Below, one piece after another: positions 19,400 to 31,414 of a stretch of DNA of 64,000 nucleotides. The translations under genes and the position numbers were made by a program. The DNA comes from Asterella californica (taxonomy: Eukaryota > Streptophyta > Marchantiopsida > Marchantiales > Aytoniaceae): assembly GCA_036924285.1 (NCBI GenBank), contig JAYKYS010000018.1, positions 2,914,001 through 2,978,000 on the forward strand. The letters run 5' to 3'. The stretch's first letter is position 1. The number at the start of each line of letters is the position of its first letter. A model generated the notes under the pieces. That model was not told the origin of the DNA. It did not search any database and worked only from the letters and a program-made list of their open reading frames with translations.

Positions 19400-19697
19400 T
19401 GAGTAATCTGAATACAGAGATTACCATCTCCAACACCACAACAAGGATTACTCACAAACGGTCAAGCCAAACCCACTCTAAACGCGAAGAGAATCCGGGT
19501 TACACTCAACTAGACTATCCACCATAGCCTGGAGCTTGAAGGCTCAACTCAAAGAACTAAGGCCTCCAAGCCCTACCTGCGAAGTTTACCCCTAGTGGGC
19601 TCTCTCTCCAACTCGCTCTAACGGCACTAACGGCCTTACCGGGATGCGCCACTTCGCACTCGGTCAACCTAGCCGAGGTGCCCAAACTGACGTGACA
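19400..19697 (-). repeat. 5' LTR of the DNMT element, lacking its first 106 bp
   Basis: It matches 9883-10177 with about two substitutions and a one-base indel, then two bases (CA), then the host duplication CATC. The absent part is found at the opposite end of the insertion (9469-9574). Confidence 0.88.
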
Positions 19698-20246
19698 CAT
19701 CGCATGTCTTTACTAGGGCTTGAACAATCGGTAGATGCCCTCTCTCGCTCTTACCAATCCTTTCTAGATTCATGACAGTAGTGAGTTTGAGTTTCGCTCC
19801 GTGTTGGACAAAGAACTCCTTCATTTCCATACCACGCAACTCTTCTTTGTCTGCATGCAATCTCCCTATAGATCCATATCTGCAGATAATATCCTCAAGA
19901 ACAAACCTACATATCCTCTCTGTGGTCTTCGTTCTCAGAGCTCGTCCTTCCACAAAGTTGGAGAGGTCTTCTCGAGCCAACACAAGTACCTCATATCCCA
20001 TAACCCGAGAGACATCACCACCAAATCGAGAACCCATCGGAAGTGTATGCAAGGCGGATAAGTAGACACAAGACCATCCCTGTATCGCGTCTTTGAGTAA
20101 AACTGATAATGTAAGCAAGAACTGACGTAGATCATCACATCTTGATATAGACATTTTCACCAATATCTTTTCTTCAACTTGACGTAAGTAGCCCAAATCC
20201 CTCGATGTCCAGTCCATAAGATATAATGAAACTCCTTCATTAGTTG
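19698..20246 (-). pseudogene. Element II integrase, proximal part
   Basis: The minus-strand frame contains YEVLVLAREDLSNFVEGRAL, ERICRFVLEDIICRYG and SERGHLPIVQALVKTCD, all matched in element VI at 28940-29240. It stops at the insertion point of the DNMT element and resumes at 9468. The first part (20085-20246) is frameshifted. Confidence 0.75.
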
Positions 20247-21023
20247 CTATTTAGTCTGCAGGTCGTCCACTACTCGTATGAACATCCCATCTCTCATCTG
20301 AGGTCGTCTCCAAAGATATCCATCGCGTAGAAGGTAGTTGTATGCTTGTTTTCTTATCTCTCTGAACTCTACTTTACTCCACCTCTCTCGCCTCTCCAAT
20401 GAACTCAGATAATATCTTATGTCACGAAGACTACCTGTGTAAAACTCTTCTCTAAACATCAACGGCTCCAAGTTTGTAACTTGTCGACCAATTTGACACC
20501 GAACATCCTTTCTTTCTTCTTCCTTAGCTTCTGAAAACATATCCTCCTCGTCTATATACCGAGCCCTTGACAACATATATGCTATCACATTCTCCTTATC
20601 TTTTATATGCTTCAGCTCTGGATTCAAGCTCCTAATGTATGCAATCCAACGCAACATCGCTATGTCCGACGTGCTACATTTCGATATCCTCCCAAACAGA
20701 GATAGACAATCTGTCTCTAAGACTACATGAGCACCAATCAAGAACTCACGATCTGTCTTCATCGTGGTGATCACACCTCACAACTTACGCTTCACTTGAG
20801 GATAATCTTGTTGCCTGTCCGTCAAGATTCTAGCCTCAAATCTTGAGATAAATCGTACACTACTCATATCATCTTGACCTATCGCCCAGCCAATCGCCTT
20901 TGGGCTAATATCCGCCTTGACAATGATAGGTCTTCCACACCCGTAGTCTATTCTTTTCAACACAGGTGGAGACTTCATAGTCCCCTTCAACCTATTCAAG
21001 CTTCTTGATGGACTGAAATCCAT
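20247..21023 (-). pseudogene. Element II RNase H and integrase zinc-region remnants
   Basis: VKADISPKAIGWAIGQDD begins RNase H. LETDCLSLFGRI, AMLRWIAYIR and the region after ARYIDEEDMF continue into the spacer before integrase. A frame change at 20774-20778 breaks it. EEFYTGSLRDI and VEFREIRKQAYNYLLRDGYL match element VI at 28487-28620. Confidence 0.7.
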
Positions 21024-21731
21024 ACAAACCTCTTACTCTTCCTCAGTAATGCATAAAAAGGCTCTGCAACGTGAGCATAATGAGAAATGGATAGACGGTA
21101 AAATACACAAGCTCCTAGAAAACATCGAACCTCTGTGATATTTTTGCAGTCTGTCATCCTAGCTATAGCGTCAACCGTCTCCGGATTTGGTCGTCTTCCA
21201 AAAGCACCACACAGATGATCAACCACTAAAATCTCATACACACAAACTTAGACTTTGCTCTTGACAAGATGAGATGTATCTCCTCCAGACGAGTCAAAAT
21301 ACGCTCTACATCTCTGATATGATTTGCAACAAACCTCTTACATCCATCCGCAAGTACTGCTTCATCCTTGTCCTCAACCGCGCAACCTTTTATAAGAATA
21401 TCATCTAGAAATGGAATAGTAGCTTCAGGTACAAACTCTCGTAATACTCTATGCATCGCGTTTTGCATATGATTCACCGAGTTTGTCGCTCCTTGAGGAA
21501 GAGTAGACATTCGCATAAACCCCAAAGGTGTATGCATAGTGATCATATCTCTACTTTTGACAGCCAACTGAAACTGATCATAACCATAATATAGATCTCC
21601 AATCGAATAGATAGCTCTCCTTGTAAATACCTCCGTTATCTCATCAATCACAGGACCCATCCCAACGTTACGAATGATCACGTTATTCACATGTTGTAGG
21701 TCCTGAATAAAACGCAAGGCTCCTAACTTCT
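21024..21731 (-). pseudogene. Element II reverse transcriptase
   Basis: LGALRFIQDLQHVNNV, SIGDLYYGYDQFQL, MSTLPQGATNSV and FLDDILIKG are the RT palm motifs with the catalytic LDD. The N-terminal RT part is missing: at 21732 the sequence switches to the LTR of element IV, and resumption on the other side (52812) falls upstream of the RT, so about 80 residues were lost or lie unrecognised. Confidence 0.75.
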
Positions 21732-24700
21732 TGTAGTGTCGCAAGATTACTCCTTTTGCCCATTTAGTATAAAAGATATCGTTCCCACAGAGGATTTGCA
21801 CAAGTAACACTGTTCTAAGTTCTAAGATTCGTTCAAACACACAAACACACGGGTTTTACCTAAAATTCCCGTCTTCTCACAAAACCACACGGCTTTCAGA
21901 CCCTTCAGAAGGTGCCCCGAACCTAAACAAACAACTACTAACTAAAATATCACACAACTATCTACAGAGAAGCTCGGGAAGACACTTCCTGCTTCCAAGT
22001 CACTTCTTTCGGTCTTCTCAGTACCGTCTTCCCGAAGCAATTCTCGGCTTTTGGGGTTCAACTCGGCTTCTCACAAGACTGCTTCTGCTTCATAGAAGTC
22101 GACTAGCAACACTTGTCGCACATTGCTCTTCCAATTCCCAACGGGTTAGATCAATCACATGGTGTATGCCCCCTGTAGCCTTCCCAAGCTTCTGCCTACG
22201 GAAACGGTCTTCCTGCAGCACTACAACGACATTCACCTTCACGGAAGCTCAATACAAGTCTCGGAAGCTCACTAGAAGAAGGTAAGAAGATGGGGAAGAT
22301 GGGAAAGAAGGGAAAATCCAAACGAGAGAAAAACAAGATGAAAATGAGAAATTAAGACTCCGACAGGCTTCTAGTCCGGATCCTGACTAACAAGCCATCC
22401 CTGCTTGTAATAGTTTGGGGAGGAAGATCACAAACATGCGTGTAGTTACACAGTCTTCTACTTGAGGATGTCGTCTTTTGCTCTGAGAAGAAGGCTTCTT
22501 TCTTCTTCTCTCGCTGCTCTGACTACTCTGTCTTCTGGGATTTCTTACCCATAGGACCGTCCGTACGTGGATCCGAAGTGCTCCACTGGATGAGCCAAGC
22601 TGCGAATCTGCACAACTGCTGACAATCACCGTCACTCAAGAAGAATGCTTTCCATGCACAATCGGGAGTGAATTCAAGGAACCCACTACCCCCAAGACAC
22701 AGACAAAGCTTCTGCACTTCAATCAGCAATCTATTCCTCAAGAAGAAGGCACATTGGTGTTGGGAAGTTCACTCCCTCTACTTTCTGCTCCTACTCCTCG
22801 ACACATCAGTTTAGCCAGCAAGACTACATGAGGATGTCGTTCCCTGCTCCTAAACTGCTCACTACCTCTATCTACATCTTCGAACCATTGCTGACAATGA
22901 GAGAATGCAGACCCCTTCGGTGTAATCCCAATCTATTCGTATGTCTCTAACATCGGGTGTAGTGTGCACTATGCGTATACATCTCTAGTGTAATGTTTCC
23001 TTATTCATAGTGATGCGTATGTGTGTTTGAAAATCTACTCTTCGGTCCTACTTATACATCTACCTTGAGGTGCAGAGGGAATCCCCTCCAATCCTCAACT
23101 ACAACCAGGGGGAGATGGGCGCTGTCAGAAGGCTGCCAACCCACATGCAAGCGGTTCCTCTTCTTGTTTAGCCATCCACCTTACTACTCCTGCGCTGCCT
23201 ACTCTGCCATATGGTCACCTATCTAATATTACACTGAAACTGCCACCTCCTAAGATAGCATGTTTGGTTCCTACTAAGTTTGGACAAGTCAACTTGTCTT
23301 CTACGCTTTGCTGCCAACTCTAATTGCTCGGATGCAATCTCCATTTGATCTGCTGCTACTTGAACTCCTAACTCAGCTTCTGATAAGCTGGGAAACCCTA
23401 CGAATACCTCGGATGTCATTGAGGTGACTTCCTCCTCAACATTCGTAGTTGGCTCGCCTGGTGCTGCTTCGGAAGACGGAAGCGTCTTCTGGGAAGTTGG
23501 GTCGACCTACGCTTCCTCGCTCTTCTGAGGTACTGGTTCGACGCTGGGGGCCATAGTGACCTCATAGGGGTCCGGGGAAGTCACCTCCTCCACTCGAAAC
23601 ACCTGAGAAGACAACTCTTCTTCATATCTTCTAGAAGACACCTTGTCTTCCGGGGCTTCTTCCGTGGTCTTCTCGGCTTCCAACGCTATCACTACTAAGT
23701 GGACAGCGAGGTCGAACTCCTCCTTCTCCAAGTCTGATCCGATCGATGGTCCTGGGGCTTGGGAAGATGCAGTCGCAAGTGACGGAATCGAGAGAAGACC
23801 GTAAAGTGTCTTCACTCTCTCTATCTACCGATCCAAGTAACGGAACATGCTCTCCTTGCACTCCACTAACCTTGCTCTGGACTCGTCGTCCCACTCCCTA
23901 GCTAAGGTAAGAAGCTTCTTACCCGCGGTGAAGTTGAACTTCTTCCGAAGCGCTTCCACCGTCTGAGCTAGCAACCCCTACGCACGAGCTTCTGCTGCTT
24001 CTCGCTGCGTCTTCTCGGCTGCAATCTGCACTTCTGCGGCTTCCCGTAGTGTCTTATATAAAGTCTTCTCCTCTGCGAGGGTGGAGAGTGGTGATCTTAC
24101 CTCTGACCCGCAGAACCTCCTGGTCACGCTGCTGTAAACGCGCCTGCAACTCCTGGTTGCTCTTCCTCAGCTGTGCTAACTCCTTGACAGAAGCGGCTGC
24201 TTCTGTCTTGTACTTCGCTGCAAGCTTCTCCGTGGTGCGGAGGTTGACTTCCAGCGCTTCTACCTTCTTCTGGCCTTCTTCCTGCCGCCTCAAGGTGCAC
24301 AGATCGAATCCATGCTGTAGTGGCTTCTCCTGAACCATCGGTCTCTTCTCCACCAACTCCATAGTTGGCTGGATCTCCAAGTGGAAGAAGGCACTGAACT
24401 CCTCCAATCTTCTTCCCGTGGAAGACAGACTCATCCCCACGATCCGGACGGAGGTGTCTTCCTTGTCTTCCAGAGGCAAGGATGCCTCTTCTGCTGCTGT
24501 GACCTTCTGCTTCTGTGCGCGAGAAGAAGCTACTCTTCTCATCTTCCGGGGTGGAAGATCTCTCTCCATGGCGGAAGCGGTCCTCTTTACTGCGCTTTCT
24601 CGCATCGTAGTAGGAGTATCCATCCAACCTTCGTCTTCTGGAGTCTTTGAAAGACTCCCTAGTGTTGCAGAAGCGGTCTTCTTCGCAGCTCGGGTACTCA

Positions 24701-27659
24701 AGGGCTCTTCCTGAGAGTCGAACTCCGATCCAGAGTGAATGATCGGAAAGGAGGTGGTCTTCCTAGCCACATTCCTAGACCCATCTTCCTTGGTGGTGTC
24801 GCATCTTTCGATCCACTGGAGTCGTCTTTCCTCACCAAAAGCATCTTTTGATGAGTACCTGACCTCATCTGCGACATCAGAGTGGGAGGAGGAGTCATTG
24901 CTGCTGTTCGGTCATCTTCTCCCGAGGTCTCCTCCTTCGCCTCGTGCTGCCCTGTTGGCGCATATCTCGCCAACTGATCTTCCGTTAGGTCCCTCTTGGT
25001 CAGTACAGGTAACAGAAGAACGGAGTAAGATGTCCTCTTGCCGGGGTGCCGAAGTACACCAGTTTTGTCTGCACATATGCGTGGAAGAACGTGCTCCAAT
25101 TGATGGGCAGCCCTTCTCAAATGGCTTCCAGGAATTCCACGTCCTGGTCTCCAAGGTACCTTGTCTTCTGCGCCTTCCCCTTGGGAAAGAGATGGAGGAA
25201 TAGCTTCGTCAGAAGACGCTTCTGCGGCTCCTGCTAAGGTTCAACCTTCCATTCGTTTCTTCCCTATCTGTCCTCCGGGAAGAGACAAGATGTGCTCCCA
25301 GGCACATGCCACTTCCTCGAGATCATGGATAGGATCTTCTTCTCTAATTCGTACCCCTTGTTCTCTACTTCTGACTTGTGGAAAGCCCTACGTCACCATT
25401 CTGCTGTCCATGAAGATGATCTTCCCCGAGCTACTCCTGCCTTCGCAGATACACGGTTGCGGAGAGATAATGCTGCCCAAACCTCCTCCAGAAGACCCTG
25501 GTCGGCGAGGTTCCAATCCCACAAGAAGAAGTCGAGACCCAACTCCTTGATGAAGGGTTTGGCCTCGGTCAACTCTGCTGTCGGTAACACCAACCCTCGA
25601 GGATGCATCGACATACTTGAAGCTCTGTTACACTAAGCCACACGCACTTACTGTGAGCCGAAGGCTCAGTCCTTCCCAAGTTCTCATAGTCCAGCTTCCA
25701 TTCTCAAAAGACGAACCTAGTCTTCTAGAAGACAGCTACTCCGTCTTTCGGGATTCTAACAGTGCTTCCTAAGTTCCTCTCGTCTTCCGAACTATAGCTA
25801 AACAATCCTAACTAAGCAAGGCATCGCATGGATTCCTAAGAAGACAACCCACCTTGCATTTCATCCTACTTCCTAACAGAAGATACAAGATATGCGAGAA
25901 GCAGAGTGTATGAAAAGTTCAGAAGATGGTCGTGGGCTCCTGCTGTGACAGTGGCCTCTGGGAAGACCCCGGGATAGCTTCTGATTCAGTAACGTTCTCG
26001 AAAGACTTCCCGTAGCCAGACTTCCTTTCACTAGTCTCACCTGTCTTTTGCTTTCTACACTCAATCTAACCTCACAACAGATACAAGACATTCATACTCT
26101 GTTCTTCCGACTCCTCACCTCTCATACACACTCAGAAAAAGCTTGCTGCACGGTGGGAAGACATGATCCTCGACCATTATCTCCAGATTCTGCCAGCAAG
26201 ACTTCTCACAACTCTCTTCTAAGTTCGGGAAGAAGGAGGAATAGGCTGCTATGGATCAGACAGAAGAGACCCGTAAAGGACCCTCACGTCTTCTCGCGCA
26301 TTCTGCCTGTCTTTCCAGTCTTCTAGTCTCTCTAGGAAGATGTGGATTTGAGAAGCTCAGAAGATCAAGAGGCGCATGCTTGGTTCCCAACTTCCAGCTT
26401 CTTGAAACAACAAAGAACTCACCAAGTCACTCAGGATTCGTACCAAGTCTCTCTTAACACAAAAGCAAATCCAATCCATCCTTGATACCATAGTCGTCTT
26501 CTGAAGACTTCAGACATTCAGAAGCGTCTTCCGAAGATGTTCAGGTCTCAGCAGCGTCTTCCGCAGATGTTCAAATCTTCCGAAGCGTCTTCTGTTCAAG
26601 GATTCGGGAGTAGAGGTGCGGTAGGGTAGGGAAATTGATAGCTGCGGGATCAAATTTAAGAACGACAGACAGGGAAGCTCGATTATAGTTCGGGAAGAAG
26701 CTAGAAGATGACTGTCAAAAATTGGGCAGCGCTTCCAAGCCCAATTTCACAGAAGGAAAATGCGAGATGGGAAAAACGATCGATGGATTTCCTGCAAACA
26801 ACCGAGGAAACGCAAGGGATACTAAACAAGAGACGAGAAGCGATGGGAAGAGAAGAGAACATGGGAAGAACCTCAAACAGTCTTCTGTCTGCTTCCCGTA
26901 GTGCTTTCAGTCTTCAGCGCGTTTCTGGCTCCACCTCAACTCCAATGCGACTCCACAGAGCTGCTTGTACCGTCAATGTCCTACTGCTTCTCAATCAATC
27001 AGGGCTCTACCTTAGATTCTTCTTCAATCGCCCTTCAATGTCAGCTTCCGAGAATCTACAGGAGACTCCTTCACCTCGATGGTGCTTCCTACTCTCAGAA
27101 ATTCGCCCTCGCTTTCTCTCTAGCTGCAATTCGATCCTTGTTATCCTCGATTTCACTCTGCTGGTCCTCCTCATCCAATTTTGACACCTCTTGATTCAAT
27201 GCGGCACCTCCTAACTCGTTCTTCTGTGTTAATGCCTTCGATGCGAGAAGCAGGTGATGATTCTGCGCTAATGCGCTTCTCCCGTATCTTCTTGTGCAAT
27301 TAGGGGTTCTTCGACCTACCTGACCTACCTACTACCTTGGCTACTTGGTAGGTACACCTACCCTCCTACTGGGTGGTGCGCGGTTAGGCCTATGTAGTCG
27401 CAGTCACTGTCACTGTCACTGTCTTTTGGAAGACACGCGTCTTCAACTTCTGTCTTCCGTCTTCTGAAGACCTGGTCGGGAAGACGTCCTTCTTCCGTCT
27501 TCGGAAGAAGTCGACTCCTCTTACAAAAAGTTCCTGATGCCATCTTCCTTCTAAGCAAGATGTATTCTTAAGCAACAAGGTTATTTCAATTACACAGACA
27601 TGTGATTAACTTCAAAAATTTCAAAAATTTCGTACATCCTGTAAATCGTAGGTACCACA
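21732..27659 (-). repeat. 3' LTR of element IV, about 5.9 kb
   Basis: The minus strand begins TGTGGTACCTAC at 27659, after the integrase end and a G-rich tract, and ends GACACTACA at 21732. The last 1.57 kb (21732-23297) matches 51239-52811. The other end matches the LTR start at 33219-34330 in reverse orientation. The LTR is dense in GAAGAC/GTCTTC and contains long decayed open frames, so it is far longer than the 0.3-2 kb usual for plant LTRs. Confidence 0.75.
23507..25650 (-). pseudogene. Decayed coding region inside the element IV LTR
   Basis: Successive minus-strand open blocks (25393-25614, 24698-25120, 24054-24770, 23507-23815) change frame but look coding. The first has LGLDFFLWDWNLADQG. 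The third, 238 codons, has a basic N-terminal part (RAAKKTASA, PPRKMRRVASS) and a clear coiled coil near its end (heptads through LRTTEKLAAKYKTEA and LAQLRKSNQELQARLQQR). I recognise no family. A related stretch with LSEAELGV (minus 23219-23419, plus 35266-35330) is seen in the other LTR copy. An accessory gene carried in the LTR, or degenerate gag-like sequence, are both possible. Confidence 0.5.
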
Positions 27660-27706
27660 TACGCCCACCCTCACATGTTTGCGTCCCCACAAACATCAGA
27701 GCTGGT

Positions 27707-28395
27707 TCACGCCCAATATTTCTTGACCCTCCATCCATTAACGCGGGTGGTCATCAACGTACCATCTAACTCTTCCAACTCCAAGGAACCATTGATGAAG
27801 ACCTCCAAGACTCGGTATGGACCCATCCAGCGAAGATGAAGCTTCCCAGGGAACTTAAGATGTCGGTTGTTGTACAGAAGAACCAAGTCTCCATCTATGA
27901 CGGTCACCTTCTTCAGCTTGCCATCATAGTTCATCTTACGTTATGCTTGCACTTCGTACGTCTTCTCCAAAGCTGCATTCCTGTCTTCTTCGAACTCCAC
28001 AAAGTTTAGAAGACGCTTCTCCTAGCTTTCCTCTTCTTCCATGCGTTCGGTTACGGCTAACCTGTAAGTAGGGACCTCTAACTCGATGGGAACAACAGGT
28101 GTCATGTCATAAGTTAGGTAGAAGTGTCTTTTGGGTCGTGACCTTGGGTGAAATCCTGAAAGTCCATAATACAAATGGCAATTTCGTGTCCCAATCATAC
28201 GCATGGTTAACAGTTACCTTATTCAGGATATTACAAAGAAGACCATTCGACTTCTCTGTCAGTCCGTTAGCTTTCGAGTTGTATGACGTCGTCTTCCGAT
28301 GCTTATCTTCCGATGGATCAGGAGGGAAATAGTCTCATTTAAAAAATGAGTACTCCTATCTGATACTAATTCCAACGGGCATTCGTATCGAGTGA
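27707..28395 (-). pseudogene. Element IV integrase core and C-terminal region
   Basis: NIITRYECPLELVSDRSTHFLN carries the second catalytic Asp. GLSGFHPRSRPKRHFYLTYDMTPVVPIELEVPT and the C-terminal LLYNNRHLKFPGKLHLRWMGPYRV complete the usual gypsy integrase tail. Several frameshifts separate the blocks. The zinc site and first catalytic Asp are missing at the junction with element VI (28396). Confidence 0.75.
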
Positions 28396-28408
28396 TAATG
28401 TTGAATGA

Positions 28409-29891
28409 GTGGAGAATGAAGAAAAAAGAGACCTTTGGTGCCAAGTTGGTCAGCAGACTTCAGACTTGGAACCACTGCCGTTCTACGAGGAGTTCTACAC
28501 GGAAAAGTTCCATGATATTGGATTTTATCTGAGTTCGTTATGCAGAAGAGAAGGATGGAGTGATGTAGAGTTCAAGGAGATCAGACGGAAGGCATACAGT
28601 TATTTTCTACGTGAGGGTTATCTGTAGAAACGTCCGAAGAGAAGAGATGGGATGATTGCTAGAGTGGTGGATGATCAACCAACGAAGCTGAATCTGCTTA
28701 AGGAGTTTCATGACACCTTGTGGGCTGGACATCGTGGAGTCTGGGCTACTTACACGAAGATGAAAGAGCGATACTGGTGGAAGGGTTTGTATCAAGACGT
28801 GGTGGACTTTATTGGGTCGTGTCTGCACTGCCAGTTCTACTCTAAGGTCCGTTACAGAGATGGACTTGTACCTACTTATCCACCTAATATCCATTTTCAG
28901 TGGGTTCTTGATCTTGTGATGATGCCATCGGGGTTATAGGGGATGTGTTATTTGGTGTTGGCTCGAGAGGATCTTTCCAACTATGTGGAGGGATGAGCAC
29001 TACGGACAAAGACTACAGAGAATATCTGCAGGTTCGTGCTTGAAGATATCATCTGTCATTATGAATCGATTGGGAGATTACGTGCAGATAGAGGCAAGTT
29101 GAGAGGCGCTGAAGTGAAGGAGTTTTTTGCTCGTTATGGAGTAAAGCTTCGACTTACTACTGCTATGAATCCAGAGGACATCGATAAGAGTGAACGAGGA
29201 CACCCTTCTATTGATCACGCTTTAGTGAAAGCATGCGATGGTAAGCCCAAAGAATGGCCGAGATTACTTCCATTTGCTTTGTGGGTTGATAGAACTACAC
29301 ACTGTACCACGACTGGCTATATGCCAAATGAGCTTATGCTGGGGTAGAAACCGATCATGCCTGCTGAGGAGTACTTTCCTACGTGGGCTACGCTATCGTG
29401 GGAAGATGGTATAGATCGTGCTTCACTCCTTGCTTTACGTATTAGGCAGTTGGAGGGAAGGGAGGAGGATCTTGCTGATGCGCAGGAGAGGCTGAAGGTG
29501 GTTCGAGTCAAAAACAAGGAACGTTTTGACAAGACTCATCGACTATGACCGAAGCCAATACATGTTGGTGATTGGGTTCTGGTATATGATAGCACGTTGG
29601 AGAATTAGCATTCTATACTTCGTAAGTTCTCTCGAAGATGGTTCAGGTCTTATGTTGTGCTAGATGTGCTTGAGAATGCCACTTATAGTTTTACGTGAGT
29701 TGGATGGTACTCCTTTGAAACTATCTATGGCTGACAAACGTGTGAAACTATTCAAGAGACGCGGAGGGTCAGTTGAGTTATTCAACTTTCTGGAGTCAGA
29801 GCAGAGGACAACAAGAGACGAAGATGTCTCAATGTTTGAAGAGATTGAGGCAGAAGAGAGCGATGATGAAGAAGAACAGATAGAAGAATGA
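28409..29891 (+). pseudogene. Element VI integrase with several stops
   Basis: It contains DLEPLPFYEEFYTEKFHD, the zinc site (FHDTLWAGHRG ... CLHCQFY), DLVMMPSGL in place of the first catalytic block, REDLSNYVEG, CRFVLEDIICHYESIG, CTTTGYMPNELMLG and a coiled-coil-like LEGREEDLADAQERL. It ends in an acidic tail. Stops occur near 28624, 28937, 28996, 29346 and 29546. It is closest in the window to element II. Confidence 0.78.
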
Positions 29892-29924
29892 AGGGATTGG
29901 CACATGCCGGAGGATGTGCAGGTT

Positions 29925-29937
29925 CAGAGGGGGTGGA
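29925..29937 (+). other. Polypurine tract of element VI
   Basis: CAGAGGGGGTGGA lies directly before the LTR start TGTCGTGATG. Confidence 0.7.
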
Positions 29938-31414
29938 TGTCGTGATGTGAATCATTTGACATAGTAAATGATTCACTGATCACTGCTGTCGCGTTACTTC
30001 GCGCATGTTACTTCTATTCCGACACTTGATGTTTAGTAGTCTTAGAAGCTAGCTCTGTACTGTTCTTAGTCTTTATGCTTATGGTTGACACCTTTTGCAT
30101 ATGGTGTTAACTCTGTCATATATTTTGGGTCCTAGTAGGTTGGTAGTGTGTTATTTATCTTGTTCAAGCATTTGTACGCTTGTGCAAGTGAATTCATACT
30201 TATCTATGATATTCAATGTACATGACTTTGATTTGCCAGTAGATAGGGTTTAAGCTCATGGGTTGTACCTACGTGTTGCCCATGCACATTTTTAACCGGT
30301 TTTAGTTCACTTTCAAGGCTGTGTGTCGTTTTAGGTAGTTCAAGTTATACGCTGGCGCTTTAAGGGACTTGACGTGGTAGCCTATGAGTTGAATTGAGTT
30401 ACCACATGGTTTAAGGCACAAAAGGACAACCAAATGGAGCTATGAACTCTCATTGGTTCATTTTTGTCTTTTGTGTAACTCTAAACTTAGAAACAGAGCT
30501 CTAAAGAGGATTTCGAGCAATTGGTGAGACACTGTGAAATCTGAGAGCACAGGGAGATAGAGCCCGTCGAGCCAAGCACTGTCATTGAAATTCTTGATCG
30601 ATTTGGATCAATAAACAAGGAGTTATGCCCAATTGAAGTTCGGATTGTGCCAAAACTGCATCACTTTTGTTGATTTTGGGGTTTTCGGTGTCAATTGCAG
30701 CAGAATTGAGGAAATCGCTTCAAAACTTCGTGGTTGCGTTCACTGTCAAGAGGGCTACGACTGTCCAAAAGTTTGCGAATCATTTAAGTCACTGAGTAAT
30801 TCAGGGCGGCCGCTAAAGCAGAGGGGGTCTGAAAAGCTCTTAATCTAGAGCAGCGACTTCAGAGAAGGAGATCTGGAGTTCTGTGTACAGTCAGGAGGCC
30901 CAACTTCACAGGAGTGTTCAGCAAGCTGTGTACTGCAAATCCTGTAAGAATTTTCCAAAGTGATCAAGCCAATTTTCTGTTCTAGGTCGAAATAGCTGTC
31001 TGGGTATCAGAAATTGCCGTAATTTCTTTACTCCGAAAGTTTCTACTCATATCTTAGTGCTCTGAATTGATCTGAAGCTGAAACTTCGTATGTGTATCCA
31101 GTAGGACCTCATTAACATGTAGGAGGAGTTCTGAAGTCTGAACCTTCAATTATTTCTCAATCCTGAGTGTCAAAGTTTGCCATCTGATCTTATCATTGCT
31201 AGTTAAGCCTGAACTTTGCTTCCTGAACATATCAGAAGAGCCAAGAGACTTATATGAGTGTTTTTCAGTATCACCTTGAGACCTGAAGCTTATCCTTTGA
31301 GTAAACCAGCCACAGCTTGAAGCCCAACGCTTCCCTGAGTAGATTGAACACAGCCTTCAAGCTCATATCACAGCCAGAAGGTTCGCCTTTCTCAGGAAGA
31401 CTCTCAACCCGACA
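29938..31414 (+). repeat. 3' LTR of element VI (1.48 kb)
   Basis: It begins TGTCGTGATG after the polypurine tract and ends ACCCGACA, giving TGTCG/CGACA termini. The right end coincides with resumption of element IV sequence. No long open frame is present. Confidence 0.6.

Larger units (their letters stand above)
9469..19697 (-). mobile_element. Gypsy retrotransposon encoding a DNA methyltransferase and a PHD finger
   Basis: The minus-strand order is partial 5' LTR (19400-19697), long leader, gag with two zinc knuckles, linker, protease, DNMT, RT, RNase H, integrase, PHD finger, polypurine tract, complete 3' LTR (9883-10287), an antisense RT fragment (9576-9881) and the missing first 106 bp of an LTR (9469-9574). 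It is inserted in the integrase of element II with a 4-bp duplication. The two LTR bodies differ by about two substitutions and one indel over 295 bp, so the insertion is recent. The coding region has four in-frame stops and no frameshift. Confidence 0.9.
28396..31414 (+). mobile_element. Element VI: 5'-truncated gypsy element of the element II type
   Basis: It starts abruptly within the spacer before integrase, continues through the integrase C-terminus, polypurine tract and a 3' LTR. No 5' LTR, gag, protease or RT is present. It sits in the integrase of element IV, whose minus-strand sequence stops at 31415 and resumes at 28395. Confidence 0.72.

Noticed and set aside
21226..21840. Element II RT open frame extending to 21840
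   Set aside because: The first 36 codons are the end of the element IV LTR read through. The real boundary is 21732.
24049..24714. Plus-strand open frames opposite the coiled-coil frame
   Set aside because: They are mirror frames of the GAAGAC-rich minus-strand block, rich in Ser/Leu without motifs.
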